From contig CAVRBO010000001.1 in the NCBI GenBank assembly GCA_963719285.1, positions 1,550,001 to 1,614,000 on the forward strand: 64,000 bases of DNA. The letters run 5' to 3'. The stretch is from C-114 sp963719285. GTDB taxonomy: Bacteria > Chloroflexota > Limnocylindria > Limnocylindrales > CSP1-4. Under the pieces are notes generated by a model that was not told the DNA's origin, did no database searches, and saw nothing but the letters and a program-made list of their open reading frames with translations. Position 1 is the stretch's first letter; the number at the start of each line of letters is the position of its first letter. Below, one piece after another: positions 54,101 to 61,328 of the stretch. The position numbers were made by a program, and so were the translations under genes.

Positions 54101-54456
54101 GCGGCCGCGGCGGATTCGAGGAGAAGGTTGACCGAGGGCGCGATGCTGCCCGGGTTGGCGGGGCGCAGACGCAGCCCGTGGTCGTCGATCTCGACGAGCC
54201 GGTTCGAGGGGACGACGAAGATGACCCCGTCCTCGAGCGCGGCCGAATCCGCGACGACCCTGACCGGCAGCGTCGCGTGGCGGGCGAGGATCTCACCCAG
54301 GTGGCTCGGTCGCCGCGGGTCGAGATGCTGGGCGATGACGATCGGGGCCGGGAAGTCGGAGGGCAGGCTCGCCACGACGCGCGACAACGCCTCGATCCCG
54401 CCCGCGGACGAACCGATGACGACGAGCTGCAATTCGGCTGCCTTCTGCCTCCCCAC
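51178..54456 (-). CDS. CheB-CheR-PAS-histidine kinase fusion
   Basis: About 1092 residues. CheB-type methylesterase (1-185): IGSSAGGIEAL (catalytic Ser), QHLDPRR (His), LTGTGSDGS (Asp). CheR-type methyltransferase (about 205-460): LLIKVTEFFRDPKVF, SAGCSTGEEAYSLA (SAM site) and LVLCRNVLIYF. Then a PAS domain, a long coiled coil containing EEVETLNEEFQATNEELETLNEEL, a second PAS, and a kinase core with H-box AAAGHELKTPTAAI, N-box LLANAMEHAPG, G1 DHGPGV and G2 GLGLGLYVA. No chemoreceptor or other che gene is present, so it likely serves transcriptional signalling through the coupled NarL regulator. GTG at 54456 is chosen since TAGAAT (54465-54470) stands eight bases upstream; ATG at 54507 is the alternative. 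Confidence 0.92.
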   Translation of the reverse strand: MGRQKAAELQLVVIGSSAGGIEALSRVVASLPSDFPAPIVIAQHLDPRRPSHLGEILARHATLPVRVVADSAALEDGVIFVVPSNRLVEIDDHGLRLRPANPGSIAPSVNLLLESAAAAYGAGLTAVILTGTGSDGSAGAWHVKRAGGTVVIENPATALFSSMPRSISPSLVDATADLELIGAVLRDLLAAGGSTPRGREGRELSQLLDRVRERSGIDFSTYKPATIVRRLRGRMGATGHTSIAEYALKLEGDSEEYAKLISSLLIKVTEFFRDPKVFDHLRDRVLPALIDEARTNGRPLRLWSAGCSTGEEAYSLAIMLAEAIGDAASPIDVRIFATDIDSAAIGFARRGHYPAAALENVPQAVRERYFTKTDGGFEVAKVLRSLMVFGEHDLGARAPFPRIDLVLCRNVLIYFNPAMQKVALETFGLSLREGGRLVLGPSETVAAMPAPFLADHARLRIYRRTARPPALPLSMAKPLRPHRDLEIPLERAIRATRRDAQIAADSTEAAEALLLDIGLGVVVVDPRYYITRINTAARRMLGIHGLAFDQDFIHLAETLPSAPIRTAIDGALAGTTTKAVHEIEAADASSGDVRHLETVIRPYVRQAGTIEGAVVELTDVSRTEQAQAAATRGQRQLERATAISRRLLRANDELTALVAQLRLANQSMLESSEEAQSGREEVETLNEEFQATNEELETLNEELTASVEELRVANEDLAARTDELRLQTAALEEQKRHGEEEHNRLQSVLASLGDAVVAVDRQGEDLLTNPAYDRLFGAKGATVEPEDLAGLPLPRPEWPQQRAARGERFRMEFAVSDPDGSRRWFEAVAEPLTSQDPTWGGVVAIRDVSERTMRLSLERLMAAAGHELKTPTAAIHNYLQLVERHLGAGEPDRAATYADRALAQTRRLATLIERLLDVSRIQTGQLELLLDVVDLSAVVRSVVDVAQVLPKAPPIHVTAGRRSVPVRADPGRLEQVFLNLLANAMEHAPGSGSIEVSVRSVGGRAVATVRDHGPGVAGEHLRTMFDAYTRLGQPHRAPGLGLGLYVAREIVTAHGGEIEASSKLGSGTTMTVRLPLADRRLPSGASTRRDEP

Positions 54457-54612
54457 CGCTCCGCATTCTAGGCCGTCTGCATCCGTCGGACCGGGCGCCG
54501 ACGGCATTTTGTACCAGGACCGAATCAAATGCGGGTTTACATCCTCGTGGAGGCCTCGCGGCGAGCCTACCTTCATCGTGACGAGCGAGGGTGTGCGGGA
54601 ATTCCTCCTCCT

Positions 54613-54626
54613 CTCAGTCGACTGAG
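54613..54626. repeat. Perfect 14-base palindrome CTCAGTCGACTGAG
   Basis: The sequence equals its own reverse complement over 14 bases. It lies about 140 bases upstream of the CheB-CheR-kinase -10 box and could be a dimeric regulator site. Function unproven. Confidence 0.6.
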
Positions 54627-54682
54627 GCGACTTCTGGGACCGCCTCAGCCGGTCGGGCCGATAGGCCCGCCTTCGATCGCCC

Positions 54683-54717
54683 GACGAACGGCTCGGCCCC
54701 CCGCCGGGCCGTTCGTC
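54683..54717. repeat. Inverted repeat with 10-base arms
   Basis: GACGAACGGC (54683-54692) and GCCGTTCGTC (54708-54717) are exact reverse complements with a 15-base GC-rich loop. No T-run on either side. Could be a transcript end or a structured RNA. Confidence 0.6.
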
Positions 54718-55021
54718 CTGTCCGGGCCACGTTCGCGCAGCGGAAGTCCGGCCCATTCTCCCGGCGCGCACTCGGGACCGACGCCCGCCAGGTCCGGCCA
54801 TGGCGGGATCACCCGGACCGCGCTGGTCCGTCCGCCGGCCGGGCGGTCCCGGATCCCGTCCGGTGGCGTGGCGTGCGCGTGCCGGGACAGGGGGACGGGC
54901 CACGGATACGTGATTTCATCCTCACCGGCACGCCGGCCGGGCAAGCATTCTTTGTCGGCAGCCCAGGTGGGTCAGCCGAGTGCCCTTCCCTCTCGGGGGA
55001 GACGGGATCCGCCGAAACTGC

Positions 55022-55064
55022 AAGCCCCTCGCCGCGGGGAACAAGACCAGATGGCGAGGGGCTT
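55022..55064 (-). terminator. 12-pair hairpin downstream of the GH3 gene
   Basis: AAGCCCCTCGCC (55022-55033) pairs exactly with GGCGAGGGGCTT (55053-55064) over a 19-base loop. The AA/TT ends of the stem are typical of terminators. It lies about 110 bases past the GH3 stop on the minus strand, so it may end the oligosaccharide operon. Confidence 0.45.
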
Positions 55065-55173
55065 CACCTTGCCCCGCGGGAGCCCATCGCCGCGGGCCCA
55101 CCGGCGGCGGGCTTCGACCCCGGATGACGACGGGCCGGTGTCGTGCGGGCGGCCGCGCCCGGTCCCGCGCGTT

Positions 55174-57531
55174 TCAGGAGCGGGCTGTTCGCGTCAGGTA
55201 GCGGCTCCGTTCGGCGAGATGGATGGTCGGGCCGACGAGTTCGAACTCCGCGCTGAGGTGCAGGTCGGCCGACGACGCGCCCACTAGGATGCGGATGACA
55301 CCTGGCTCGACGAGCCGTCGGTAGTCCGCTCCCACGTACGCGAACTGCTCCGCCGACATGGTGAACGTCACGGAGCGCCGCTCGCCAGGATCCAGCCCGA
55401 CCCGGCAAAACCCCCGCAGCTCGAGCACCGGGCGGGCGACCGTGGCCTCGGGATCCTGCGCGTAGAGCTGCACGACCTCGTCGCCCTGCCGGGAGCCCGT
55501 GTTCGTGACGTCGACGGTCACGACGACCTCGCCTCCGTCCGTCGGGACCTCCGTGCGGTCGATCCGGAGGTTCGAGAACTCGAACGTCGTGTACGACCGC
55601 CCGAACCCGAACGGCCAGAGGGGACCCGCCGGGCCATCGACGTAGTCGCCCTTCCAGTTGGAATGTCCACCGGTGGGGTGGTGCCGGTACGAGACCGGCA
55701 CCTGGCCGACGTGACTTGGGATGGAGATCGGAAGCTTGCCCCCCGGGTTCACCTCGCCGAGCAGCGCCCCGGCGATGGCATCGGGCCCCGCGTCTCCCGG
55801 TACCCAGGCCATCAGGACGGCGGCGCAGTGCCTGGCGGCCCACTCGATCGCCAGCGGCCGACCGCTGACGACCACCAGGACGACCGGAGTCCCCGTGGCG
55901 ACGACGGCTTCGAGCAGCTCCTGCTGGCGACCCATGAAGCCAAGGTCCCTGCGGTCCCGGGCCTCGCCGGTCGTGGCGTCGTCGGTCAGGCCGGACCGCT
56001 CGCCGAGGACGACGATGGCGACCTCGGACCTGCGCGCGAGCTCGACCGCCGCTTCCATCTCGGCGTCCGTTCCGTCGTGGATGCCCGTTCCGCGGGCGTG
56101 GCTGACGGACGCATCCTCGAGGCGCCCGACGAGCGCATCGAGGATCGTCTGGCGACCCGCGAGCTCATCGACCGGGACGATCCGGTCGGTCAGCGGGAAG
56201 CCCAGCGCGTTGCCCTGTTCGCGCATCTCCATGAGTGTCTCGATGTGGAGGAGATGGGCGTAATCGCCGAGCAGCTCGCGGGCACTGGCCGCGATCGGCC
56301 CGATCACGGCCACGCGGCGCAGGTCCGGTCGGAGGGGCAGGGTTCCATCGTTCTCGAGGAGGACCAGCGACCGCCGGGCGAGATCGGCCGCCACCCGCGC
56401 CTCGTCCTCGGCGAGATCGGCCAGCGCAGCCGTCGAGGGCACCTCGACGTATGGTCGTTCGAAGATCCCGAGCCTGAACTTCATCGCCAGCACCCGGGCC
56501 ACCGTGCGGTCGAGGAGCGCCTCGTCGACCCGCCCGTCGGCCAGTGCCCGGAGCAGCGGCTCTCCGTAGGCGACGGTCGAAGGCAGCTCGGCGTCCACTC
56601 CGGCCCGGAGTGCCAGCGTCGCGGTCCTGGCCAGGTCGTCCGTCAGCTTGTGCATCGACGTGACCATCTGGATCCCGGTGTAGTCCGAAGCCACGATGCC
56701 GTCGAACCCCCACTCGTCGCGCAGGATCCCGGTCAGGAGCTCGTGCGAGACGTGGCAGGGCACCCCGTCGACGTCACAATAGGCCGGCATGACGCTCGCG
56801 ACGCCGGCGTCACGCACGGCCGCCTCGAACGGGAAGAGCTGCTCGTCCCGCATCTCGCGCGGGCCCAGGTGGGCCGGGGCCTGGTTGCGCCCGCCCTCGG
56901 CGAGGCCGTGACCGACCATGTGCTTGGCGGTCGCGACGACGCCATCCTCGAGCGACGCCCCCTGGAGGCCCCGGATGTATGCGCAGCCGAGCTCGGCGGC
57001 GAGGTACGGGTCTTCCCCGTAGGTCTCCTCGACCCGGCCCCAGCGCGGGTCGCGGGTGATGTCGAGGACCGGCGCCATGGACTGACGGGCGCCGGTCGCG
57101 AGCATCCGTCGCCGGAGGGTGACCGACATCGCCTGGACCAGGTCGGCGTCCCAGGCCGCGGCCGCTCCGATCGACTGCTGGAAGCAGGGTGCGTCGCGGG
57201 AGAGGAGACCGTGGAGCGACTCCTCGTGGACGATGGCCGGAACCCCGAGACGGGTCTCCTCGATGAGGTAACGCTGGATGTCGTTGGCCAGTGCGGCGAC
57301 GCTGGGCGCGTCCAGGTTCGTCCCGCCGGCCAACCGGGTGATCTGGCCGATCCCGTTGCCCAGCAACCGCCCGGCTCGCTCGCGATCCAGCGTCCCGATC
57401 CCCACGATCTCGAACGACCAGACGGACCCGAGCTGGGCGACCTTCTCCTGGATCGTCATCCGGGCAAGCAGGTCGCTCACGCGCTCGGCGGTCGAGAGAG
57501 CGTCGTCTTTGTAGCGCATCTCGATGGTCAT
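55174..57531 (-). CDS. Glycoside hydrolase family 3 beta-glycosidase
   Basis: A 785-residue GH3 enzyme. The barrel domain has VPAIVHEESLHGL, TRDPRWGRVEETYGEDPYL, KHMVGHG and the nucleophile Asp283 in IVASDYTG. The second domain carries LLENDGTLPL and GERSGLTDDATTGEARDR (acid/base region), and a C-terminal fibronectin-III-like domain begins near VVVTVDVTNTGSR. Length and domain order are those of bacterial beta-glucosidases and beta-xylosidases. No signal peptide, so it cleaves imported oligosaccharides in the cytoplasm. Its ATG shares one base with the permease stop (TGATG). Last gene of the LacI-controlled unit. Confidence 0.93.
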   Translation of the reverse strand: MTIEMRYKDDALSTAERVSDLLARMTIQEKVAQLGSVWSFEIVGIGTLDRERAGRLLGNGIGQITRLAGGTNLDAPSVAALANDIQRYLIEETRLGVPAIVHEESLHGLLSRDAPCFQQSIGAAAAWDADLVQAMSVTLRRRMLATGARQSMAPVLDITRDPRWGRVEETYGEDPYLAAELGCAYIRGLQGASLEDGVVATAKHMVGHGLAEGGRNQAPAHLGPREMRDEQLFPFEAAVRDAGVASVMPAYCDVDGVPCHVSHELLTGILRDEWGFDGIVASDYTGIQMVTSMHKLTDDLARTATLALRAGVDAELPSTVAYGEPLLRALADGRVDEALLDRTVARVLAMKFRLGIFERPYVEVPSTAALADLAEDEARVAADLARRSLVLLENDGTLPLRPDLRRVAVIGPIAASARELLGDYAHLLHIETLMEMREQGNALGFPLTDRIVPVDELAGRQTILDALVGRLEDASVSHARGTGIHDGTDAEMEAAVELARRSEVAIVVLGERSGLTDDATTGEARDRRDLGFMGRQQELLEAVVATGTPVVLVVVSGRPLAIEWAARHCAAVLMAWVPGDAGPDAIAGALLGEVNPGGKLPISIPSHVGQVPVSYRHHPTGGHSNWKGDYVDGPAGPLWPFGFGRSYTTFEFSNLRIDRTEVPTDGGEVVVTVDVTNTGSRQGDEVVQLYAQDPEATVARPVLELRGFCRVGLDPGERRSVTFTMSAEQFAYVGADYRRLVEPGVIRILVGASSADLHLSAEFELVGPTIHLAERSRYLTRTARS

Positions 57532-58436
57532 CAGCCCTTCACCGATCCAGCCGTGAGACCGCGGACGATCTGCCGCTCGGCGACCGCGTAGAAGAGGACC
57601 GCCGGCACGATCGCGAGCACCGTGAACGCGAGGATCCGCGCCTGGTCGGACGTGTACGTGCCGGAGAAGTTCATGACGCCGAGCGGCAGCGTCCACTGGC
57701 TCTCCCCGTTGAGCAGGATGAGGGGCAGCAGGAAGGCGTTCCAGGTCGTGACCGTGGCCAGGACGCTGACCGTGGCGATAGCCGGTCGGGCCAACGGCAG
57801 CAGCACCCGCCAGAAGAAGCCGAACGTCGTGCAGCCATCCATCCTGGCCGCGTCCTCCAGTTCGACGGGGATGCTCCGGAAGAACGGCCGCAGGATGATG
57901 ACCGTCAGCGGAAGTCCGAAGGCCGCTTCGGGCAGCGCGACCCCCAGGAAGTTCCCCGACAGCCCCAGGTCGCGTACGAGGATATACAGGGGCAGAATGG
58001 CCACGGCGGCCGGGAACAGCAGTCCGAACGTGAACAGCGTGTAGATCGCCTCCCGTCCCCGGAACGCGATCCGGGCGAACGCGAACGCGGCGAGAGACGC
58101 GGGGACGACGGTGGCGGTGACCGCGATGACGGCGACGATCAGGCTGTTGAGGACCTCCTGCCAGAACACGCCCGCGTTGGGGCCGACGAGGACATCGGTG
58201 TAGTTCGAGCCGACCCAGGGACTGGGGATGACGGCGCCCGGGTCGCCCACGAGCTGCCCGTTGGACTTGAAACCGCCCAGGATCGCGAAGCCGAGCGGGA
58301 CCAGGACCAGGGCCGCCACGACGACCAGGATCGCGTAGCTGACGAGGTTGAAGACCCCGACCCGGGCCTGCCGCGACCGCTGGCCGGCGACCGGCAGGGC
58401 CGTCGGGCGCGCCCCGCTGGATGTCGTCGTCGCCAT
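57531..58436 (-). CDS. Sugar ABC transporter permease, MalG type
   Basis: A 301-residue carbohydrate-transport permease of the CUT1 type with six helices. The EAA loop is VELEDAARMDGCTTFGFFWRVLLPLARPA, and the C-terminus ERQIVRGLTAGSVKG is the MalG-like ending. Works with the MalF-type permease four bases upstream and the binding protein. No ATPase gene is in the cluster, so a shared MsmK/UgpC-type ATPase from elsewhere is expected. Confidence 0.93.
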   Translation of the reverse strand: MATTTSSGARPTALPVAGQRSRQARVGVFNLVSYAILVVVAALVLVPLGFAILGGFKSNGQLVGDPGAVIPSPWVGSNYTDVLVGPNAGVFWQEVLNSLIVAVIAVTATVVPASLAAFAFARIAFRGREAIYTLFTFGLLFPAAVAILPLYILVRDLGLSGNFLGVALPEAAFGLPLTVIILRPFFRSIPVELEDAARMDGCTTFGFFWRVLLPLARPAIATVSVLATVTTWNAFLLPLILLNGESQWTLPLGVMNFSGTYTSDQARILAFTVLAIVPAVLFYAVAERQIVRGLTAGSVKG

Positions 58437-58440
58437 CGGG

Positions 58441-59385
58441 TCAGCCGTTGTAGGTGGTGACCGCGCCCTCGACGTCCCGTCGGAGCACGAGTCGCTGATA
58501 GGCCAGGGCGAGGATCAGGGCGCACACGAAGAGGATCACCGCGAGGGCGCTGCCGTAGCCCATCTGCTGGCTCGTGAAGCCGCCCTTGAACATCAGGATC
58601 GCCATCGTGTTCGACGCGCCGACCGGACCCCCCTTCGTCATGACCCAGATGATGTCGAACAGCTGGAGGGCCCCGATCATCGACAGGAACACGGACACCC
58701 GCAACGTCGGTCCCAGGAGTGGGAGGGAGATGAAGCGGAAGGCCTGCCAGCGACCGGCGCCGTCGATGAGCGCCGCTTCCTCGAGTTCATGGGGGATGCC
58801 CTGGAGGCCGGCCAACAGGATGATCATGTGGAAGCCGAAGTACTTCCACGAGATGATGACGAAGAGGGTCAGCATCACGATGTCGCCATCGCCCAGCCAG
58901 TCCTGGACGAGGCCGCCCAGGCCTGCCCCCGTGAGCGCCGTGTCGACGAGCGCGTGCGGCCGGAGCATCAGGCTGAAGACGATTCCGGTGATGGCTTCCG
59001 ACAGGACGTATGGCAGGAAGAAGAGCAATCGGAAGACGGCCCGGCCGGGGAAGCGCCGGTTGAGCAGGATCGCGATCGACAACGAGAACGGGATCTGGAT
59101 GGCCAGCGACAACACCACGATCAGGACGTTGTTGCCGAGGGCCGACGTGAACGCAGCGCTGCCGAGGGCGACCTGGTAGTTCTTCAGGCCGATGAAGTCG
59201 GTCAGCGGCTGCAGCCCGTTCCACTTGAACAGGCTGAAGTGGGCGGCCTGGACGATGGGAAACAGGACGAACGTGAGGTACAGCGCCAGGGCGGGCAGCA
59301 GGAAGACGACGAGGGTCAGCCGCTTCTCCCGCAGCCTGGACCCGGGCCCAGATCGTCGGGCGCCGATCGCGCTCGTCGTGGTCAT
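58441..59385 (-). CDS. Sugar ABC transporter permease, MalF type
   Basis: A 314-residue CUT1 permease with six helices. EAA loop: PHELEEAALIDGAGRWQAFRFISLPLLGP. The N-terminal LTLVVFLLPALALYLTFVLFPIVQAAHFSLFKW is typical of MalF-type proteins. The ATG at 59385 is taken; a TTG at 59403 is another in-frame option. Second gene of the operon, 94 bases after the binding protein, a gap that may hold a processing site. Confidence 0.92.
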   Translation of the reverse strand: MTTTSAIGARRSGPGSRLREKRLTLVVFLLPALALYLTFVLFPIVQAAHFSLFKWNGLQPLTDFIGLKNYQVALGSAAFTSALGNNVLIVVLSLAIQIPFSLSIAILLNRRFPGRAVFRLLFFLPYVLSEAITGIVFSLMLRPHALVDTALTGAGLGGLVQDWLGDGDIVMLTLFVIISWKYFGFHMIILLAGLQGIPHELEEAALIDGAGRWQAFRFISLPLLGPTLRVSVFLSMIGALQLFDIIWVMTKGGPVGASNTMAILMFKGGFTSQQMGYGSALAVILFVCALILALAYQRLVLRRDVEGAVTTYNG

Positions 59386-59479
59386 GTCCGTCCTTCGGCT
59401 CAAGGCGTGGAGTCGAGCGGGCCGGCTCAGCCGGCCCGCTCATTGTCGCCAGATCGGCGGTGGCTCGATGGGCGGATCG

Positions 59480-60829
59480 CTACTGCGTGGCAGCCGCGTC
59501 CGTGATGGCCTTGCAGACCGCGGCGGGTGTCGACTTGCCGAGGAAGAGCGCGATCGTCGCCTCGTTGATCGCGGTGCCCAGGGCCGGTGAGGTCGCCTGG
59601 TCGAGGTACAGCTGGATGAAGCCCGCAGCGTTGCGTCCCGCGACGACGGCCTGCAGGTTCGGGTCGCTGACCGTGCTCTCGGTCCCGATGACCGGGGACA
59701 GCGCGGTCGGTGGCGTCGAGCTGTTGAGCTTGTCCGCGTTTTCGACGCTGCTGAAGAACTTGAGGAAGTCGACCGCCTCGGGCGGGGCGTTCTTGCCGAC
59801 GGCGATGCCGTTGCCGCCGCCGACGCCGTCCGTGGCCGCGCCCGCTCCGCCGGCGACCGACGGGAACGGGAACCAGCCCAGGTCGCTGCCGAGTCCCTTC
59901 TTGTCGGTGCTGTCGGCGACCTGGACGCCCGGGGCCCACTGGCCCATGAGTTCCATCGCCGCCTTGCGGTTGCCGACGGCCGCCGCTTCGTTGTCATAGG
60001 TCGCGCTGGTGTAGCCATCCTGGTACGGCTGGAGCGCGTTCAACTTCAGGACCTCGTCCCCTGCCTTGGTACAGGCGTCGGTGTTCCAGTCCTTGGACTG
60101 GATCATCTGCTGCAGGGTCGCCGCCCCACCGATGCGGGCGACGAGATAGGTCCACAGGTGCATCGATGGCCACATGTCCTTGCCCGCGATGGCGAGGGGC
60201 GCGATGCCACTCGTCTTGAGCTTGGTCACGTCCGCCAGGTAGTCGTCCCAGGTCGCCGGCGGCGCCGAGATCCCGGCCTTGGTGAAGGCGGCCTTGTTGT
60301 ACCAGAAGCCGATCATGCCCATGTCCCACGGGATGCCGTACTGCTTGCCGTTGTAGGCGTAGATGCTCATGGCGCCGGCGTTGATGGTGTCCTTCCAGGA
60401 CGCCACATCGGCGGTGATGTCCTTGAGCATGCCCGCATCGGCCTGCGCCGCCATCGTGCCCCCACCCCAGGACTGGAACAGGTCCGGCGGGGTGCCGGAC
60501 TGCATCGCCGTCGTGAGCTTGGTCTTGAACGCCTCGTTCTCGAGGACGGTGATGTTGATCGTCACATTCGGGTGGGCGGCCATGTAGGCGTCGGCGATCC
60601 CCTTGAACAGCGACTTGCCGGGATCGTCCTTCGAGATGTGCCACCACTCGATGGTCACCGGTGCCGCGGTCGGCGGCGGAGTGGCTGGTGCGGATGTCGG
60701 TGCGCTCGATGCACTCGAGGCAGTCGGGCTGGGCGTGGCGCTGCTCGTACACGCCCCGAACAGCAGGGCGATGACGCTCAGTGCGCCGGCCAGTCGCCAA
60801 CGGGTAGTCACGCGCGGTCCTCCTGTCAT
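59480..60829 (-). CDS. Sugar ABC transporter substrate-binding lipoprotein
   Basis: A 449-residue extracellular binding protein of the CUT1 family. Signal with lipobox FGAC (Cys near residue 27), then a Ser/Thr/Pro/Ala linker. The mature part starts VTIEWWHISKDDPGK and has PPDLFQSWGGGTMAAQA, GIPWDMGMIGFWYNK and MELMGQWAPGVQ, the blocks of oligosaccharide-binding proteins. The ATG at 60829 has GGAGGAGA upstream; an in-frame GTG at 60811 also has AGGAGG before it. It heads the operon binding protein-MalF-MalG-GH3, and the GH3 glycosidase suggests beta-linked gluco- or xylo-oligosaccharides. Confidence 0.93.
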   Translation of the reverse strand: MTGGPRVTTRWRLAGALSVIALLFGACTSSATPSPTASSASSAPTSAPATPPPTAAPVTIEWWHISKDDPGKSLFKGIADAYMAAHPNVTINITVLENEAFKTKLTTAMQSGTPPDLFQSWGGGTMAAQADAGMLKDITADVASWKDTINAGAMSIYAYNGKQYGIPWDMGMIGFWYNKAAFTKAGISAPPATWDDYLADVTKLKTSGIAPLAIAGKDMWPSMHLWTYLVARIGGAATLQQMIQSKDWNTDACTKAGDEVLKLNALQPYQDGYTSATYDNEAAAVGNRKAAMELMGQWAPGVQVADSTDKKGLGSDLGWFPFPSVAGGAGAATDGVGGGNGIAVGKNAPPEAVDFLKFFSSVENADKLNSSTPPTALSPVIGTESTVSDPNLQAVVAGRNAAGFIQLYLDQATSPALGTAINEATIALFLGKSTPAAVCKAITDAAATQ

Positions 60830-61161
60830 GGCTCTCTCCTCCTTGCTCGATCCACGATCGCTCCCGCCCGCCGCAGCGCCTCCGGTCGCTCCGCGGTGGT
60901 CGGCTTCGATGGCCGGCTAGCGGCCTGGGGCCGCGACGACGGCCTGGACCGCCGCACGGTCGGGACGTGATGCTCGATCGGCGCCTGGACGGCCGCGGGT
61001 CTCGAAGGGATGGGCGATCTCGTCCCGCAGTGGGGAGGAGGCGCCCTGCCTGACGAGATCGCCCCGAGAGAACTGACGGGCAGCCACGCCGATCGTCGCG
61101 CTGTCCTCGAGCAGCCGAGCGCGTCTCGGATCGAGGTCCATGTCGACTGCTCCGTGTCGTC

Positions 61162-61172
61162 CGAAAGTTTCG
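61162..61172. promoter_or_regulatory. LacI-type operator palindrome, copy 1 (CGAAAGTTTCG)
   Basis: Symmetric about the central G at 61167. It is the exact reverse complement of copy 2. It sits about 25-35 bases downstream of the start point expected for the ABC-operon promoter, a fit for repression. Confidence 0.65.
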
Positions 61173-61201
61173 CACAAGTGGGCGACTGCTCTCGGACCGC
61201 G

Positions 61202-61231
61202 ACTCTAGGCTTATCGGGGCAGCGCCGTCAA
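61202..61231 (-). promoter_or_regulatory. Candidate promoter of the sugar ABC/GH3 operon
   Basis: Minus strand: TTGACG (61226-61231), 18-base spacer, TAGAGT (61202-61207). Start point expected near 61195, leaving a leader of about 365 bases to the binding-protein gene. Confidence 0.45.
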
Positions 61232-61293
61232 GACTCTGAGGTTCGGGGATCAGACCATGCTCGTCGCGGCCTCGCTCGACCGGCCGCATCGCC

Positions 61294-61322
61294 GTCACAC
61301 GCCCCGAAACTTTCGATATACT
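61294..61322 (+). promoter_or_regulatory. Promoter of the LacI-family gene with operator in the spacer
   Basis: TATACT (61317-61322) is the best -10 box in the window; GTCACA (61294-61299) 17 bases before it can serve as -35. Between them lies the palindrome CGAAACTTTCG (61305-61315). The ATG at 61329 is six bases past the -10, so the transcript should begin at the start codon. Confidence 0.65.
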
Positions 61323-61328
61323 CCGCCC

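Larger units (their letters stand above)
54457..55173. other. Long noncoding interval with inverted repeats
   Basis: 717 bases between the GH3 gene end and the CheB-CheR-kinase start. I see no gene: open frames are Arg/Pro-rich in every phase. It holds the kinase -10 box (TAGAAT, 54465-54470 minus), a perfect 14-base palindrome (54613-54626), and two large inverted repeats at 54683-54717 and 55022-55064. It is the largest gap in an otherwise compact window. Confidence 0.6.
60830..61328. promoter_or_regulatory. Divergent control region of the sugar operon and its LacI regulator
   Basis: 499 bases without a firm gene. It contains a possible minus-strand promoter for the ABC operon (61202-61231), two matching LacI-type palindromes (61162-61172 and 61305-61315, centres 143 bases apart), and the lacI-type gene's own promoter. 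A 74-codon minus-strand frame (60917-61141) with a moderate GGAG site lies in the leader of the ABC operon but has no protein-like features. Confidence 0.65.

Noticed and set aside
54529..55287. 252-codon plus-strand frame in the large intergenic region
   Set aside because: Composition is Arg/Pro/Ser with no hydrophobic core, no ribosome site or -10 box, and it runs into the GH3 gene antisense.
60917..61141. 74-codon minus-strand ORF in the leader of the sugar operon
   Set aside because: It has a moderate GGAG site, but its sequence is Arg/Ala/Asp-rich without a recognisable fold and it overlaps open frames on the other strand. Kept only as a remark in the intergenic entry.
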